This document shows positions 1 through 8,208 of a DNA stretch of 64,000 nt, in pieces. Location of the stretch: contig NZ_NOIH01000009.1 of NCBI RefSeq assembly GCF_002245655.1, forward strand, positions 1 through 64,000. Reading direction: 5' to 3'. Position 1 is the first letter of the stretch. Each line of letters starts with the position of its first letter. The notes below the pieces were generated by a model. It had not been told where the DNA came from. It searched no databases and saw only the letters and a program-made list of their open reading frames with translations. Origin of the DNA: Thauera propionica. GTDB lineage: Bacteria; Pseudomonadota; Gammaproteobacteria; Burkholderiales; Rhodocyclaceae. Made by a program: the position numbers and the translations under genes.

Positions 1-863
1 CAGCCGCTGAAAGCGGGAAATTGAATATTTCAGGGCCGACTATTGAGATCGACAGACCGCAGAGCTCCTTTGACGCAGACCTTAAGGATATTCACATGAC
101 CAACCACTGTGGGGGTGGGCATGCCTGGGTTCTGCCGCTTGCGTCGCGGTTGGTGGGTGATTTTTCGACCGTCTACGACGGCTTGGCCGGGGAAGTCCTT
201 TCGGCCGGTTTTATGCTGGATAACCGCAAGACGGCATTGTTCCGCGAGGAGTCGTGGGAGGAGCTGGCGCGGCTCATTCTGGGCGAAAGCAATGCCGAGC
301 CGATGCTGCGCAGCGTATTCACCGATGCGTTCTATTCCCGGATCGGCTTGGAAGAGGCGGTGGGCAGGTTGGTGCCGGAATTGCGCAGGCATGCGGGCCT
401 TCCGAATCCGGTCTTGTCGTTCGTTTTCGGAAACCGCACTCGACGCTACATCGCCTTGATACCATTTGCGACCCTTCATCAGATACCGGTGGTGCACGTG
501 CCGTATCTGGATCATGACGTTTTCGACTTTCTATTTTCACTTGACCCTTCGATGATGGAGGGCGGTCGCCTGCATGACGAGACCATCCGCCGCGCCTATC
601 CGGAATACGCTGACATCCCCTATGAGGACAAGCGCGTCAAGGCGGTGATGTCGGCAACTGACCATGCTTACTACCGCGCGGCGCGGCGGGCATTCTTTTC
701 TTACCTTCGGCAGGCGCCGGCGGCAGCGACGGCCTCGCTGCGGAAAACCCAATTGTATGCGCGGACCGGTGCCGATCTGCTGACATCGCGGAGTCAGGCG
801 ACGTGGTATATGCGGCCAGCACTGCAGACCATCGAACTGGAGCGTCTGCGGCTGGGCTGCTAA
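1..863 (+). CDS. Asparagine synthase-like protein, C-terminal part (5' truncated by window edge)
   Basis: The reading frame is open from the first complete codon at position 3, with no stop before the edge, so the gene almost certainly begins to the left. A TTG at 21 could be read as a start but has no clear ribosome binding site. The visible ~285 residues resemble the end of an asparagine-synthase ATPase domain: a DGLAGEVLSAG segment matching the DGxGGDExxxG loop, then helical sequence and a YPEYADIPYEDK stretch. Proteins of this type are common in exosortase-A polysaccharide loci, where they probably amidate sugars or amino-acid substituents. The PP-loop motif (SGGxDS) would lie outside the window. 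The stop overlaps the stop of the convergent next gene by 3 bases. The family call is fairly good; the substrate is unknown. Confidence 0.6.
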   Translation, partial: AAESGKLNISGPTIEIDRPQSSFDADLKDIHMTNHCGGGHAWVLPLASRLVGDFSTVYDGLAGEVLSAGFMLDNRKTALFREESWEELARLILGESNAEPMLRSVFTDAFYSRIGLEEAVGRLVPELRRHAGLPNPVLSFVFGNRTRRYIALIPFATLHQIPVVHVPYLDHDVFDFLFSLDPSMMEGGRLHDETIRRAYPEYADIPYEDKRVKAVMSATDHAYYRAARRAFFSYLRQAPAAATASLRKTQLYARTGADLLTSRSQATWYMRPALQTIELERLRLGC

Positions 864-2533
864 GTAGGTGCGGAGGATGCCGTGCCCGTGGCGAGACCGT
901 AGCGCCTGCATTGCCGATAGACGTAGGGCGCGGTGTTCCCCGGCGGTGCCCCTGCCGGCTCGCTGAACTGCTTGCTGGCCGGATGCACGCAGCGCGCGTG
1001 GGAGAAAGGCAGGAGCGTAAGTTCCTCCGTGACCGTGAAGCCTTGGGGGTTGGCGTCGAGTTGTAACGTCCGGCTGGCGTCGTGCCCGGGTAGGGGGGTA
1101 CGTTTCAGATTCGCGCCGCGACCCAGGCGCCCGCCGAGGAAGCGCCAGTCGATGGCGGCCACGATGCGCCTGCGGAGGGATGCAGGGGGCGAGGGGGCAA
1201 CCAGATGGGCCTGTCCGTGCAGGCGGAGGGTGAAGCCGCTTGCGGTGGCTTCGAGCACCGGATCTGGGTAGCGATCGATGACACACAGCCGGGTGTCCTC
1301 GCGCAGGAGTGGCGTTGGGCCGGCCAGGGCCGGGGTGGATTGAAGCTGCGAGAGCGGCCCGCGGTAGCCTGGGGTCATGACGGCCGGGCTGCTGCCAACC
1401 CGGAGGTGGTAAATCCGCCCGCCGCTGTATCGCAGATCCGCGGTGCAGCCGGCGGGGGCTTGCGGCGGTTGGCCGGTGGTGCTGAGTAGGATCACGTTGC
1501 CGGCTTCATCCCGCCAGCTCGCGAGCCCGGCTTGCTCGTCGTGGAACAGCCCGCTGCGATTGGCTCGCCACTGCAGTGCCTGCAGGCCCGGGGCGAGCGG
1601 GTAGCGCGCCTGTACCTCGCGCGCTGCGCGAAGGATTGCGGCAGCCCAGGCGTTGTAGATGGAAAGGTGCATGTAGTCGTCCCAGTGCCGGGGGCCTTGG
1701 TTGGGGCCCCAGGGGTCGAGCCACAGAAAGCCGTCGGAGCGCACTTGGCGATGCAGGCGTCGTGCCAGCGCGTCGGCGGGGCCGTGCTCGGGGACGTCGA
1801 GCAGGATCAGCGCAGCGATGAGGCAGGCGTCGCCAAACAGCGCATGGGTGCTGCGGCCAAAACCGCCTGCATAACCGGCATCGTCCCAACAATGAACCAG
1901 CCAGTCGAAGAGCCGCCGCGTCTGCGCAGCAAGTTCATCATCGGCACAGAATCGCAGGGCGAGCGCACCAAGAAACAGGGCTTTGTGGTGATAGGCGAGC
2001 GGCGTGCAGATTGCCTTGCCGGGGTTCGCAGGGTAGTCAATAAACCCGCCCTTGTGGGTCGTCCAGCGCCGGATCATGCTGGCCAGTGCTCTGGCGAGGC
2101 GGGGACGTTGCGCGGGCGTGGCCTCGAGCAGCGTGCAGGTGGCAGCGAGAAGCGTCCAGTTGTTTGACGGATAGTGCTTGCGAAGTTGGCAGCGCTTGAT
2201 CCCGCTCTGGATCATGGCAGCTTGCGAGCTGTCGAACTGGTCTCCGAACAGGATGGCCATCAGGTGCAGGGTGAGGCGGTTGAACGGAAGGTGGCCGATC
2301 TGGCTGATCGGTGTGCCCAGCCAGGCTGCGAGGGCAGCATCGCGTTTGCACGCCTGACCCTGGTTGGGGGAACATAGCGCGAGCGCTGCGCAGGTCTGCC
2401 CATAGTGGTCGGGCGGCGTCGCCTTGCCGGTGTGCGCATCGACAAGGCCGAGTTTGGGGTGGACCCATTCGGCGATTGCTGTAGTCAGGCCGTCCAGCAA
2501 TTGATCAAGCGCAGGTGATGTCTGAGCGGGCAT
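860..2533 (-). CDS. Hypothetical protein, possible alpha/alpha-barrel polysaccharide-active enzyme
   Basis: A 557-aa protein with no signal peptide and no membrane segment. The first ~330 residues are helix-rich with recurring aromatic motifs (FIDYPANPG, GYAGGFGRS, HWDDYMHLSIYNAW). This pattern is typical of alpha/alpha-toroid domains in polysaccharide lyases and glycoside hydrolases. The last ~200 residues look beta-rich (LRYSGGRIYHLRVG, AIDWRFLGGRLG), as in heparinase-like proteins that end in a beta-sandwich. I cannot name a family or assign catalytic residues. It sits inside an exopolysaccharide locus, converges with the upstream asparagine-synthase-like gene, and diverges from the TPR gene across 64 bases. 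A role in trimming or modifying the polymer is inference from context. Confidence 0.6.
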   Translation of the reverse strand: MPAQTSPALDQLLDGLTTAIAEWVHPKLGLVDAHTGKATPPDHYGQTCAALALCSPNQGQACKRDAALAAWLGTPISQIGHLPFNRLTLHLMAILFGDQFDSSQAAMIQSGIKRCQLRKHYPSNNWTLLAATCTLLEATPAQRPRLARALASMIRRWTTHKGGFIDYPANPGKAICTPLAYHHKALFLGALALRFCADDELAAQTRRLFDWLVHCWDDAGYAGGFGRSTHALFGDACLIAALILLDVPEHGPADALARRLHRQVRSDGFLWLDPWGPNQGPRHWDDYMHLSIYNAWAAAILRAAREVQARYPLAPGLQALQWRANRSGLFHDEQAGLASWRDEAGNVILLSTTGQPPQAPAGCTADLRYSGGRIYHLRVGSSPAVMTPGYRGPLSQLQSTPALAGPTPLLREDTRLCVIDRYPDPVLEATASGFTLRLHGQAHLVAPSPPASLRRRIVAAIDWRFLGGRLGRGANLKRTPLPGHDASRTLQLDANPQGFTVTEELTLLPFSHARCVHPASKQFSEPAGAPPGNTAPYVYRQCRRYGLATGTASSAPT

Positions 2534-2597
2534 GGTGTGTTCGTGTTCTTGTCGAATTGACGGCGACGTTAGCCATGATTGATGAAAGGCGAGAAAA

Positions 2598-3254
2598 ATG
2601 GGAATCCGATCGAAGTCTATCTGCTTGGCTGTGATGACGGCCTGCCTGCTGCCTGGCGTAGCAATCGGACAGAGCGGGCTGGAGGCGATGGGCTGTGGAA
2701 CCCTGCAGAAGCAGCCGGGTGGTTACGGGCCTCATGACTATCGGGTAGACAAGGACAAGCTGCCGGTGGTGGAGAAATACCACTTCGATGTGGGCGTCGA
2801 GACTTTCACCAGGCAGAAGACCGGGCCTTTCGGTGGTGATCTCAGCTACACGTTGAGGGCTTTCCCGAATCACCACCGCGCGTTGATGGCGATGGTGAAC
2901 CTCGGGATCAAGGAAAAGGCTAGCCAGCCGCGTGGCGCAAGTTACACGGTTGCCTGTTTTCTTCAAAGAGCCGAAACCTACCAACCTGAAGACGGCATGG
3001 TGAAGGTGATCTATGGGCTGTACCACCTTAAACATGGGCGTCCCAGTGAGGCGGTGAAGAAGCTCGAGGAGGCACGAAAGATTGCTGGCGATGACGCCAA
3101 TGTGCATTACAACCTCGGGCTGGCCTACATGGACCTGAAGCAGCATGACAAGGCGTTGGAGAGTGCGCATGCCGCCTATGCCCGTGGCTTTCCGCTCCCG
3201 GGGCTGAAGGACCGTCTGCGCAGGGCCGGCGCTTGGAGAGAGTTGCCACAGTAG
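2598..3254 (+). CDS. Exported TPR protein
   Basis: 218 aa. The N-terminus (basic MGIRSKS, a hydrophobic stretch, then GVAIGQ) is a plausible Sec signal peptide with cleavage around residue 24. The C-terminal half carries tetratricopeptide repeats: GLYHLKHGRPSEAVKKLEEA and NVHYNLGLAYMDLKQHDKAL with the usual A/G/Y spacing. The N-terminal half has no recognised domain. Periplasmic TPR proteins commonly act as scaffolds in exopolysaccharide export, which suits this locus, but the partner is unknown. ATG at 2598 is preceded by a purine-rich AAAGGCGAG. The gene stands alone between two minus-strand genes. Confidence 0.75.
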   Translation: MGIRSKSICLAVMTACLLPGVAIGQSGLEAMGCGTLQKQPGGYGPHDYRVDKDKLPVVEKYHFDVGVETFTRQKTGPFGGDLSYTLRAFPNHHRALMAMVNLGIKEKASQPRGASYTVACFLQRAETYQPEDGMVKVIYGLYHLKHGRPSEAVKKLEEARKIAGDDANVHYNLGLAYMDLKQHDKALESAHAAYARGFPLPGLKDRLRRAGAWRELPQ

Positions 3255-3296
3255 GCCGCCCCGTTTCGCGGCTGCGCCTGCAGGGCCCGTCCCATT

Positions 3297-3986
3297 TCAG
3301 TGAGGCGGACTGAGTCGCAGCACTGGCCTTCGCGCAGACAGGCTGAGGTGCAGATAAGGACGGCGGTCCAGTGCGCTGAGTTGCAGGCGGCCACATTTTA
3401 GAAAACTTGCCGTGGCAACCTTCCTTATGCCGAGTCGTCGATGCGCGGCGAGCGAGGCTGGGTTGAACGCCGAGATGCGCGACAGACTCCAGCGCACCCC
3501 CTCTGAAGCCAAGTGCGTGTTGGCGGCCTCCCACAGGCGGGAGAAGGTGCGGCCGATGCGAAAGTCGGGTTCGACGTAGACGTCGTAGTCCCATGCACAG
3601 CGGGACGGATCGGCAAGGACGTATCGGCAGCGCACTTCGTCTTCTTCGTATGCACCGTGGGCAAGCCAGAGGAATCCGGAAAAACGTCCGTTGGTTTCGG
3701 CCACGAAGCAGGTGCTGCCGTTGGCAAACCGGTTGGCGATGACCTCGGCCGGTCGCGGAAAGCTCGCCACGACAGGATCCCCAGGGCTGACGAGGCGGAC
3801 GGTGCTCTTTGCGGACGTGCGGTTGCCAGGTGTGGAGGTTTCGGGAACGGGTTGTGCGACGAAGTGGTACCTGATGAAGGTGATGTGGCCGCGGCTGGCG
3901 GCGGAGAGTGCCTTGGCTGCGAGGTAGTAAAGCCCTTCGCGAACGCCGAACTGGTTGAATACGCTTTTCAGACGGGCGGCTAACAT
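3297..3986 (-). CDS. GNAT-family acyltransferase
   Basis: 229 aa from ATG 3986, chosen because the sequence from MLAARLKSVF onward is compact; the frame stays open ~75 bases further upstream without looking protein-like. The middle part has the GNAT layout: FVAETNGRFSGFLWLAHG (beta2-beta3), DVYVEPDFRIGRTFSRLWEAA (beta4 and an acyl-CoA pyrophosphate loop of diverged RxGxxS type), and FNPASLAAHRRLGI (alpha4/beta6). It diverges from the acyl carrier protein gene across about 150 bases, so its donor might be an acyl-ACP rather than acyl-CoA. That is inference. The acceptor could be an amino group on the polysaccharide or on a lipid. Family call good, substrate unknown. Confidence 0.7.
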   Translation of the reverse strand: MLAARLKSVFNQFGVREGLYYLAAKALSAASRGHITFIRYHFVAQPVPETSTPGNRTSAKSTVRLVSPGDPVVASFPRPAEVIANRFANGSTCFVAETNGRFSGFLWLAHGAYEEDEVRCRYVLADPSRCAWDYDVYVEPDFRIGRTFSRLWEAANTHLASEGVRWSLSRISAFNPASLAAHRRLGIRKVATASFLKCGRLQLSALDRRPYLHLSLSARRPVLRLSPPH

Positions 3987-4060
3987 GGGTGGGTCACGAG
4001 GCAGTGTCGGCGGCAGGCGGAATGCCAGCCTGTTTATGCAGGTTGAGCGGATGCTGGCCA

Positions 4061-4066
4061 TATAAT
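4061..4066 (+). promoter_or_regulatory. Candidate -10 box for the ACP-hydrolase operon
   Basis: A perfect TATAAT lies 74 bases upstream of the acyl carrier protein start in the ~150-base divergent gap. No good TTGACA-like hexamer is found 16-18 bases upstream, so if used it would probably need an activator. A GAGCGG-type purine run precedes it. Confidence 0.35.
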
Positions 4067-4139
4067 ACGCGCGCTTCCTGGCCGCGCATCGGGCTGTACT
4101 GGCTGGACGAAACTCAACGCAAGATCACAGGAGACTGTT

Positions 4140-4388
4140 TTGGATATCAAGAAGGAAGTGCTGGCCGTCATCGATGAGGTGCTCAGCCTTGGTGGGCGTG
4201 CACATTCGTTTGACCTGGATACGCCCTTGCTCGGAGCGGTTCCCGAGCTTGACTCGATGGCGGTGGTCGGCTTGATCAACCTGATCGAGGAGCGCTTCGG
4301 GTTCGTTGTTGAAGACGATGAGATCGACGGATCGTCGTTCGCGACCGTGGGTACCTTGGTGGAGTTTGTGGAAGGCAAGCTCGCCTGA
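4140..4388 (+). CDS. Acyl carrier protein, exosortase-A system associated
   Basis: 82 aa, normal ACP length, acidic and helical. The phosphopantetheine attachment motif is ELDSM with Ser39, in the usual place before helix II, followed by GLINLIEERFGFVVEDDEI. It starts at TTG 4140 with AGGAGA five bases upstream; no ATG fits. It is the first gene of a three-gene set, with the stop 2 bases before hydrolase 2. No polyketide or fatty-acid synthase genes are near, so it probably carries an acyl or aminoacyl group for polymer modification. Candidate loading enzyme is the acyl-CoA/ACP ligase at 19991-21571. In XrtA loci an ACP of this kind typically accompanies the two hydrolases. Confidence 0.88.
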   Translation: MDIKKEVLAVIDEVLSLGGRAHSFDLDTPLLGAVPELDSMAVVGLINLIEERFGFVVEDDEIDGSSFATVGTLVEFVEGKLA

Positions 4389-4390
4389 GC

Positions 4391-5224
4391 ATGACGGACG
4401 TGGTCCGCGAGGCCTTCTTTCTGGAAGCCGGGGGGGGTGGGCGCTTTTGCGTACATACACATCACGCCTCGGCGCGCGCCGGCAATGTGCTTTTGGTGCC
4501 GCCGTTTGCAGAAGAGCTGAACAAGTCACGGCGCATGATGGCGCTGGCTGCCCAGGCTTTTGCCGAGCGTGGTTGGCGTGTGCTGCAGCACGACCTGCTC
4601 GGCTGTGGTGACAGCGCGGGCGATTTTGGTGATGCCAGCTGGGCGGCTTGGCTGGACGATGTCGATCGAGCATGTGCCTGGCTGGAACAGGACGACGATG
4701 CGCCGACAGTGATCTGGAGTCTGCGCGCCGGTAGCCTGCTCGCCGCGGACTGGATGAAGAAGGCCGGTAGAGCGTTGCCTTGGTTGGCATGGCAGCCCGT
4801 GAGCAACGGGAAGCAGCATCTGCAGCAGTTCTTGCGCCTGAAGGGCGTCAGCGAAATGCTGGCTGAGGCGGATGCGAAGGCAACGATGTCTGCATTGCGA
4901 CAGGCTTTGGCCGAGCGGCAGGTGGTCGAGGTTGCGGGGTATGCAATTGCGCCGGAGTTGGTCGATGGCCTGGAGTCGTCGGTTCTGGACATTGCGCCAG
5001 GTCATGCCGCGCCGATCTGCATGTTCGAGCTGGTAGGCCAGGCGGAACCCGAGTGTTCCCCCGCTTTGCGCCTGCTCGTGGATCGATTGCGCAAGCAGGG
5101 GGGCACGGTGGAGGCGCGGGCCCTTCAGGGGCCTGCCTTCTGGCAGACCCAGGAGATCGAGACGTCTCCGACGCTCATCGAGGCATCGTGCGAGGTGCTG
5201 GAAGGGTGGCGCCGTGCACACTGA
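4391..5224 (+). CDS. Exosortase-A-associated alpha/beta hydrolase 2
   Basis: 277 aa, an alpha/beta-hydrolase fold protein of the hydrolase-2 type tied to XrtA systems. The hallmark VPPFAEELNKSRRM is at residues 36-50 and the QHDLLGCGDSAGDF strand/loop follows at about 66. At the nucleophile elbow the sequence is IWSLRAGS. Aligned to the partner hydrolase (LWGLCDGA), the nucleophile position is Arg112, so a classical Ser/Cys triad is not apparent. It may therefore be a binding or regulatory paralogue, or use different chemistry. It starts 2 bases after the ACP stop and overlaps hydrolase 1 by 11 bases, indicating translational coupling. Confidence 0.88.
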   Translation: MTDVVREAFFLEAGGGGRFCVHTHHASARAGNVLLVPPFAEELNKSRRMMALAAQAFAERGWRVLQHDLLGCGDSAGDFGDASWAAWLDDVDRACAWLEQDDDAPTVIWSLRAGSLLAADWMKKAGRALPWLAWQPVSNGKQHLQQFLRLKGVSEMLAEADAKATMSALRQALAERQVVEVAGYAIAPELVDGLESSVLDIAPGHAAPICMFELVGQAEPECSPALRLLVDRLRKQGGTVEARALQGPAFWQTQEIETSPTLIEASCEVLEGWRRAH

Positions 5225-6083
5225 GCGAGCCGTAAGTTTCGACTGCGAGGGCGAACGGCTGATCGGTGTCGTGACCCAGCCCGCGGCGAGTGAACGGCCC
5301 GCCAGGATCGGTGTGGTGATCGTGGTGGGGGGGCCTCAGTATCGCGTTGGCAGTCACCGCCAGTTCGTACTTCTGGCGCGATTCCTTGCCGATAACGGCG
5401 TGCCGTGCATGCGCTTCGATTACCGCGGAATGGGCGACGCGACTGGCGCCGCGCGGGACTTCGAGGGTGTGACGCTGGATCTCGAGGCGGCCATCGATGC
5501 ATTCGTGCGCGAGGTGCCCGGCGTGGCCAAGGTCGTGCTGTGGGGCCTGTGTGACGGCGCGAGCGCGATCTGTTTTGGCCTTGGACGCGACGCGCGCGTG
5601 GGCGGCGCGGTACTGCTGAATCCCTGGGTGCGCACCGCTTCCGGTGAGGCACGGACGATGCTCAAGCACTATTACCTGCGCCGGCTTTTTGACCGGCAGT
5701 TCTGGCTCAAGCTGCTGCGGGGCGGGGTCAGCATTCGCAGGGCCTTGGGTGGCGTGACATCTGCGGTTGGACAGGCGGCGGGCGCGGACGGGCAGGCGTC
5801 CGGCGCCGGCCAGCAGGCGAGCGTGCCTGAGCGGATGATCAAGGGGCTGCAGTCGTGCAGCGTGCCGATTGCCGTCTTTCTGAGTGGACGGGATTACGTG
5901 GCACGGGAGTTCGAGCAGTGCGTGGCCGCCGACCGCAACTGGTCGGCGCTGATCCGCTCAGAGCGTTGCGTACTGCGGCACTTCGACGATGCTGATCACA
6001 CGTTTTCAAGTTCGGAGCATCGACATGCGATCGAGTTGGCGACGCTCGAGTGGCTAAACCGGATCGCGGCACATACCGGTTAG
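5214..6083 (+). CDS. Exosortase-A-associated alpha/beta hydrolase 1
   Basis: 289 aa, GTG start inside the end of hydrolase 2 (11-base overlap). Alpha/beta-hydrolase motifs in order: GGPQYRVGSHRQF near 39-51 (oxyanion region), FDYRGMGDA near 68-76, nucleophile elbow WGLCDG with Cys113, likely acid Asp227 (SGRDYVA) and His262 (DDADHTF). A Cys nucleophile in place of Ser is a feature I recall for this subfamily. A Gly/Ala/Gln-rich stretch at about 184-205 looks like a flexible insertion. Hydrolases 1 and 2 occur together beside XrtA loci; the substrate is not established. An ACP thioester on the neighbouring carrier protein is a reasonable guess. The stop overlaps the convergent Mur-Pth gene. 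Confidence 0.88.
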   Translation: MHTERAVSFDCEGERLIGVVTQPAASERPARIGVVIVVGGPQYRVGSHRQFVLLARFLADNGVPCMRFDYRGMGDATGAARDFEGVTLDLEAAIDAFVREVPGVAKVVLWGLCDGASAICFGLGRDARVGGAVLLNPWVRTASGEARTMLKHYYLRRLFDRQFWLKLLRGGVSIRRALGGVTSAVGQAAGADGQASGAGQQASVPERMIKGLQSCSVPIAVFLSGRDYVAREFEQCVAADRNWSALIRSERCVLRHFDDADHTFSSSEHRHAIELATLEWLNRIAAHTG

Positions 6084-7987
6084 CGACCACCATTCGCAAT
6101 GACGGTCTGAACCTGCTCGATCGCTTTGGTTTGTGCGCTTCGGAGCAGGTCGTGGTCCTCTTCCTGAAACCGTTCGAGCACGATCGAGCGTGCCGAGCTT
6201 CCTGCGCGATCCGTCTTGCGTACGCCGACGCGGATGCGCGAGATTGCACCACCATTCCCCAACGCTGAGAAAACTGAACGCAATCCCTTGTGTCCCCCGT
6301 CACTCCCACTGTGCTTCGAGCGCACGTCGCCCAGGTTGAGGTCGGCATCGTCATGAACAAGGGCGATGCGGTTGGGGTGCACGCCAAATCGTTGCAGGGT
6401 GCGGGCAACGAAAGGGCCGCACAAGTTCGTCAGTGTTGACGGCTTGAACAGGATGACTTCGTGATCGTTGAGCTTCGCGTGACTCAGCATCCCTTCGTTG
6501 GTCATCTGCCACTGTGCTGATAGCCGCTCGGCAAGGTGGTCGAGTACGGCGAAACCGATGTTGTGCGGAGTGCCGGTGTAGGCTTCGCCGTGGTTTCCCA
6601 TGCCCACGATGAGCCATCCCGGGTGGACTGATTCGCTCGAGTGCGCTGGTGATCCGATGCCGGGGGAAGCTATGTCGGGGCCTGTCGTGATGCCGGATGC
6701 GACTACCGATGCGGTCGCCACGTTCGCGCCATGGGCCGGCTTGTCCAGTTCCGGACAGGCATCGCAGAAGCGGTTAAAGCCGCAGTCCCGACGCCAACAG
6801 AGAACCTGACGGCGGCGGGCGAGCAGGAGTCGAAAGAGATGGTCGGCGTGATTCGATGCCTTCAACAGGACCAGATCACCCTCGCGTAATTCGCGCTGCA
6901 GGAAACGGTGGGCGTCCTCGAGTTCCGTGAAGCCGACCAGGGAGTGATCGTCTTCACTTTGTCTTGCCTTCAGCGCTCGCAAGGCATGAGGCCCGACGAA
7001 GACGACGAGGTCGGCGACGTCCATGGCCAGCCGCGCCGCTTTGGGGTAGAGCTTGGATGCGGAAAGCGAATAGTCGGAGATGGTCCCGATGATCGCGACC
7101 TTGCGCTTTGCTCTGGCGTCCCGCAGGTACTCGAGCGTTATGGGGAACGACCAGTACGGAGCCTTGTAGTCGTCGCGGATGAAGGTGACCCCGTCGGATT
7201 CGCTGACAATCTGCATCCGTCCCGGTGTCGTCGTCGCGTCTCCGAGCGCAGCCAGGCACGTCTCGATGGGGGCGCCTGCAGCGATGCCGATGCCAATGGC
7301 AGCGAGAACGGGCACCACCAGGTGTTTGCCGTGTATGGCGGTAGCGCACCGGTATTGCACGCCTTGGTACTCGATGACGAGCGTCAAGGGGTCGGGCCAG
7401 GAAGACGTTGCTTCAATGAGCCGGATGTCCGCCTGCGGTGCGCTGCCAAACCAGAGGCATCTTGCGCGGGTCCGGGCCCCGATCGATTGCACGAGAGGGT
7501 CGTCGATATTTAGGACGGCGACGCCGTTCTCGGGCAGGGCCAGGATCATCGCCGCCTTTTCGTCCGCAATTGCCTCGATCGACTCGAAACTCTTCACGTG
7601 CTCCCGCTGCACTACGGTCAGTGCCCCAATCTTCGGCTGTACCAGCTCGGTCTTGCAGGCAATGTCGCCGGGCAGCAGGGTTGCGATCTCTATGACAGAG
7701 AAATGGTCCCGGCCCCGTGTGTTGAGGATGACCATTCCGACTTCAGGAAGGTAGTTGAGCGACGCATGATTGCAACTGACCGGGCCGAGACGGCGCAGGA
7801 TGGCCACGGCCAGGTCCTTCGTTGTGGTTTTTCCGGCTGAGCCGGTGATGCCAACGAAAACCGTATCCTTGAGTCGTCGCCGCTTGAGGCGTGCCAACGC
7901 AAGGACGCAACGATCATGCACCCTGATGCTGCGCCATTCCACGGCGCGTCGCAGGTTATCCAGCAGGCTGACAGCGGCACCTCTCAT
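6080..7987 (-). CDS. Mur ligase-like / peptidyl-tRNA hydrolase-like fusion protein
   Basis: 635 aa from ATG 7987 (GAGG eight bases upstream). Residues ~40-390 are a Mur-ligase core: P-loop GITGSAGKTTTKD (46-58), MurF-like NYLPEVGMVIL, ALPENGVAVLNIDDP and a C-terminal domain with IIGTISDYS. The usual N-terminal UDP-sugar-binding domain is missing. A Cys4 cluster (Cys397, 402, 408, 411) and a ~45-residue Ser/Ala/Pro linker follow. Residues 457-635 are a peptidyl-tRNA hydrolase domain keeping GMGN (Asn465), TPHN (His475), LTN (Asn521) and HDDAD (Asp546). By alignment from memory these match E. coli Pth Asn10, His20, Asn68 and Asp93; E. coli Asn114 is Lys567 here. Neighbours are polysaccharide and ACP genes. 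A tRNA- or peptide-linked amide ligase role is inference. A separate housekeeping pth is expected elsewhere. Confidence 0.82.
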   Translation of the reverse strand: MRGAAVSLLDNLRRAVEWRSIRVHDRCVLALARLKRRRLKDTVFVGITGSAGKTTTKDLAVAILRRLGPVSCNHASLNYLPEVGMVILNTRGRDHFSVIEIATLLPGDIACKTELVQPKIGALTVVQREHVKSFESIEAIADEKAAMILALPENGVAVLNIDDPLVQSIGARTRARCLWFGSAPQADIRLIEATSSWPDPLTLVIEYQGVQYRCATAIHGKHLVVPVLAAIGIGIAAGAPIETCLAALGDATTTPGRMQIVSESDGVTFIRDDYKAPYWSFPITLEYLRDARAKRKVAIIGTISDYSLSASKLYPKAARLAMDVADLVVFVGPHALRALKARQSEDDHSLVGFTELEDAHRFLQRELREGDLVLLKASNHADHLFRLLLARRRQVLCWRRDCGFNRFCDACPELDKPAHGANVATASVVASGITTGPDIASPGIGSPAHSSESVHPGWLIVGMGNHGEAYTGTPHNIGFAVLDHLAERLSAQWQMTNEGMLSHAKLNDHEVILFKPSTLTNLCGPFVARTLQRFGVHPNRIALVHDDADLNLGDVRSKHSGSDGGHKGLRSVFSALGNGGAISRIRVGVRKTDRAGSSARSIVLERFQEEDHDLLRSAQTKAIEQVQTVIANGGR

Positions 7988-8208
7988 GACGAATTCCTCA
8001 CGTCCGAACTTCAAAGTGAAAAAAGCTACATGGTGCTGACGCAAAACGGCTCGCTTTGCAGGGGCACTCCAGGGAGCGCTGGGCCTGCGAGGCGATATCA
8101 CTGCGGCTACGACTGCTGGGCTTGCTCAGGCTACGTGGCGGGGAGTTATGTCGGCAACGCGAGTCCATGACGGCATGACTCATCCCGCGGAGGTCGTCTA
8201 GTTCTTCA

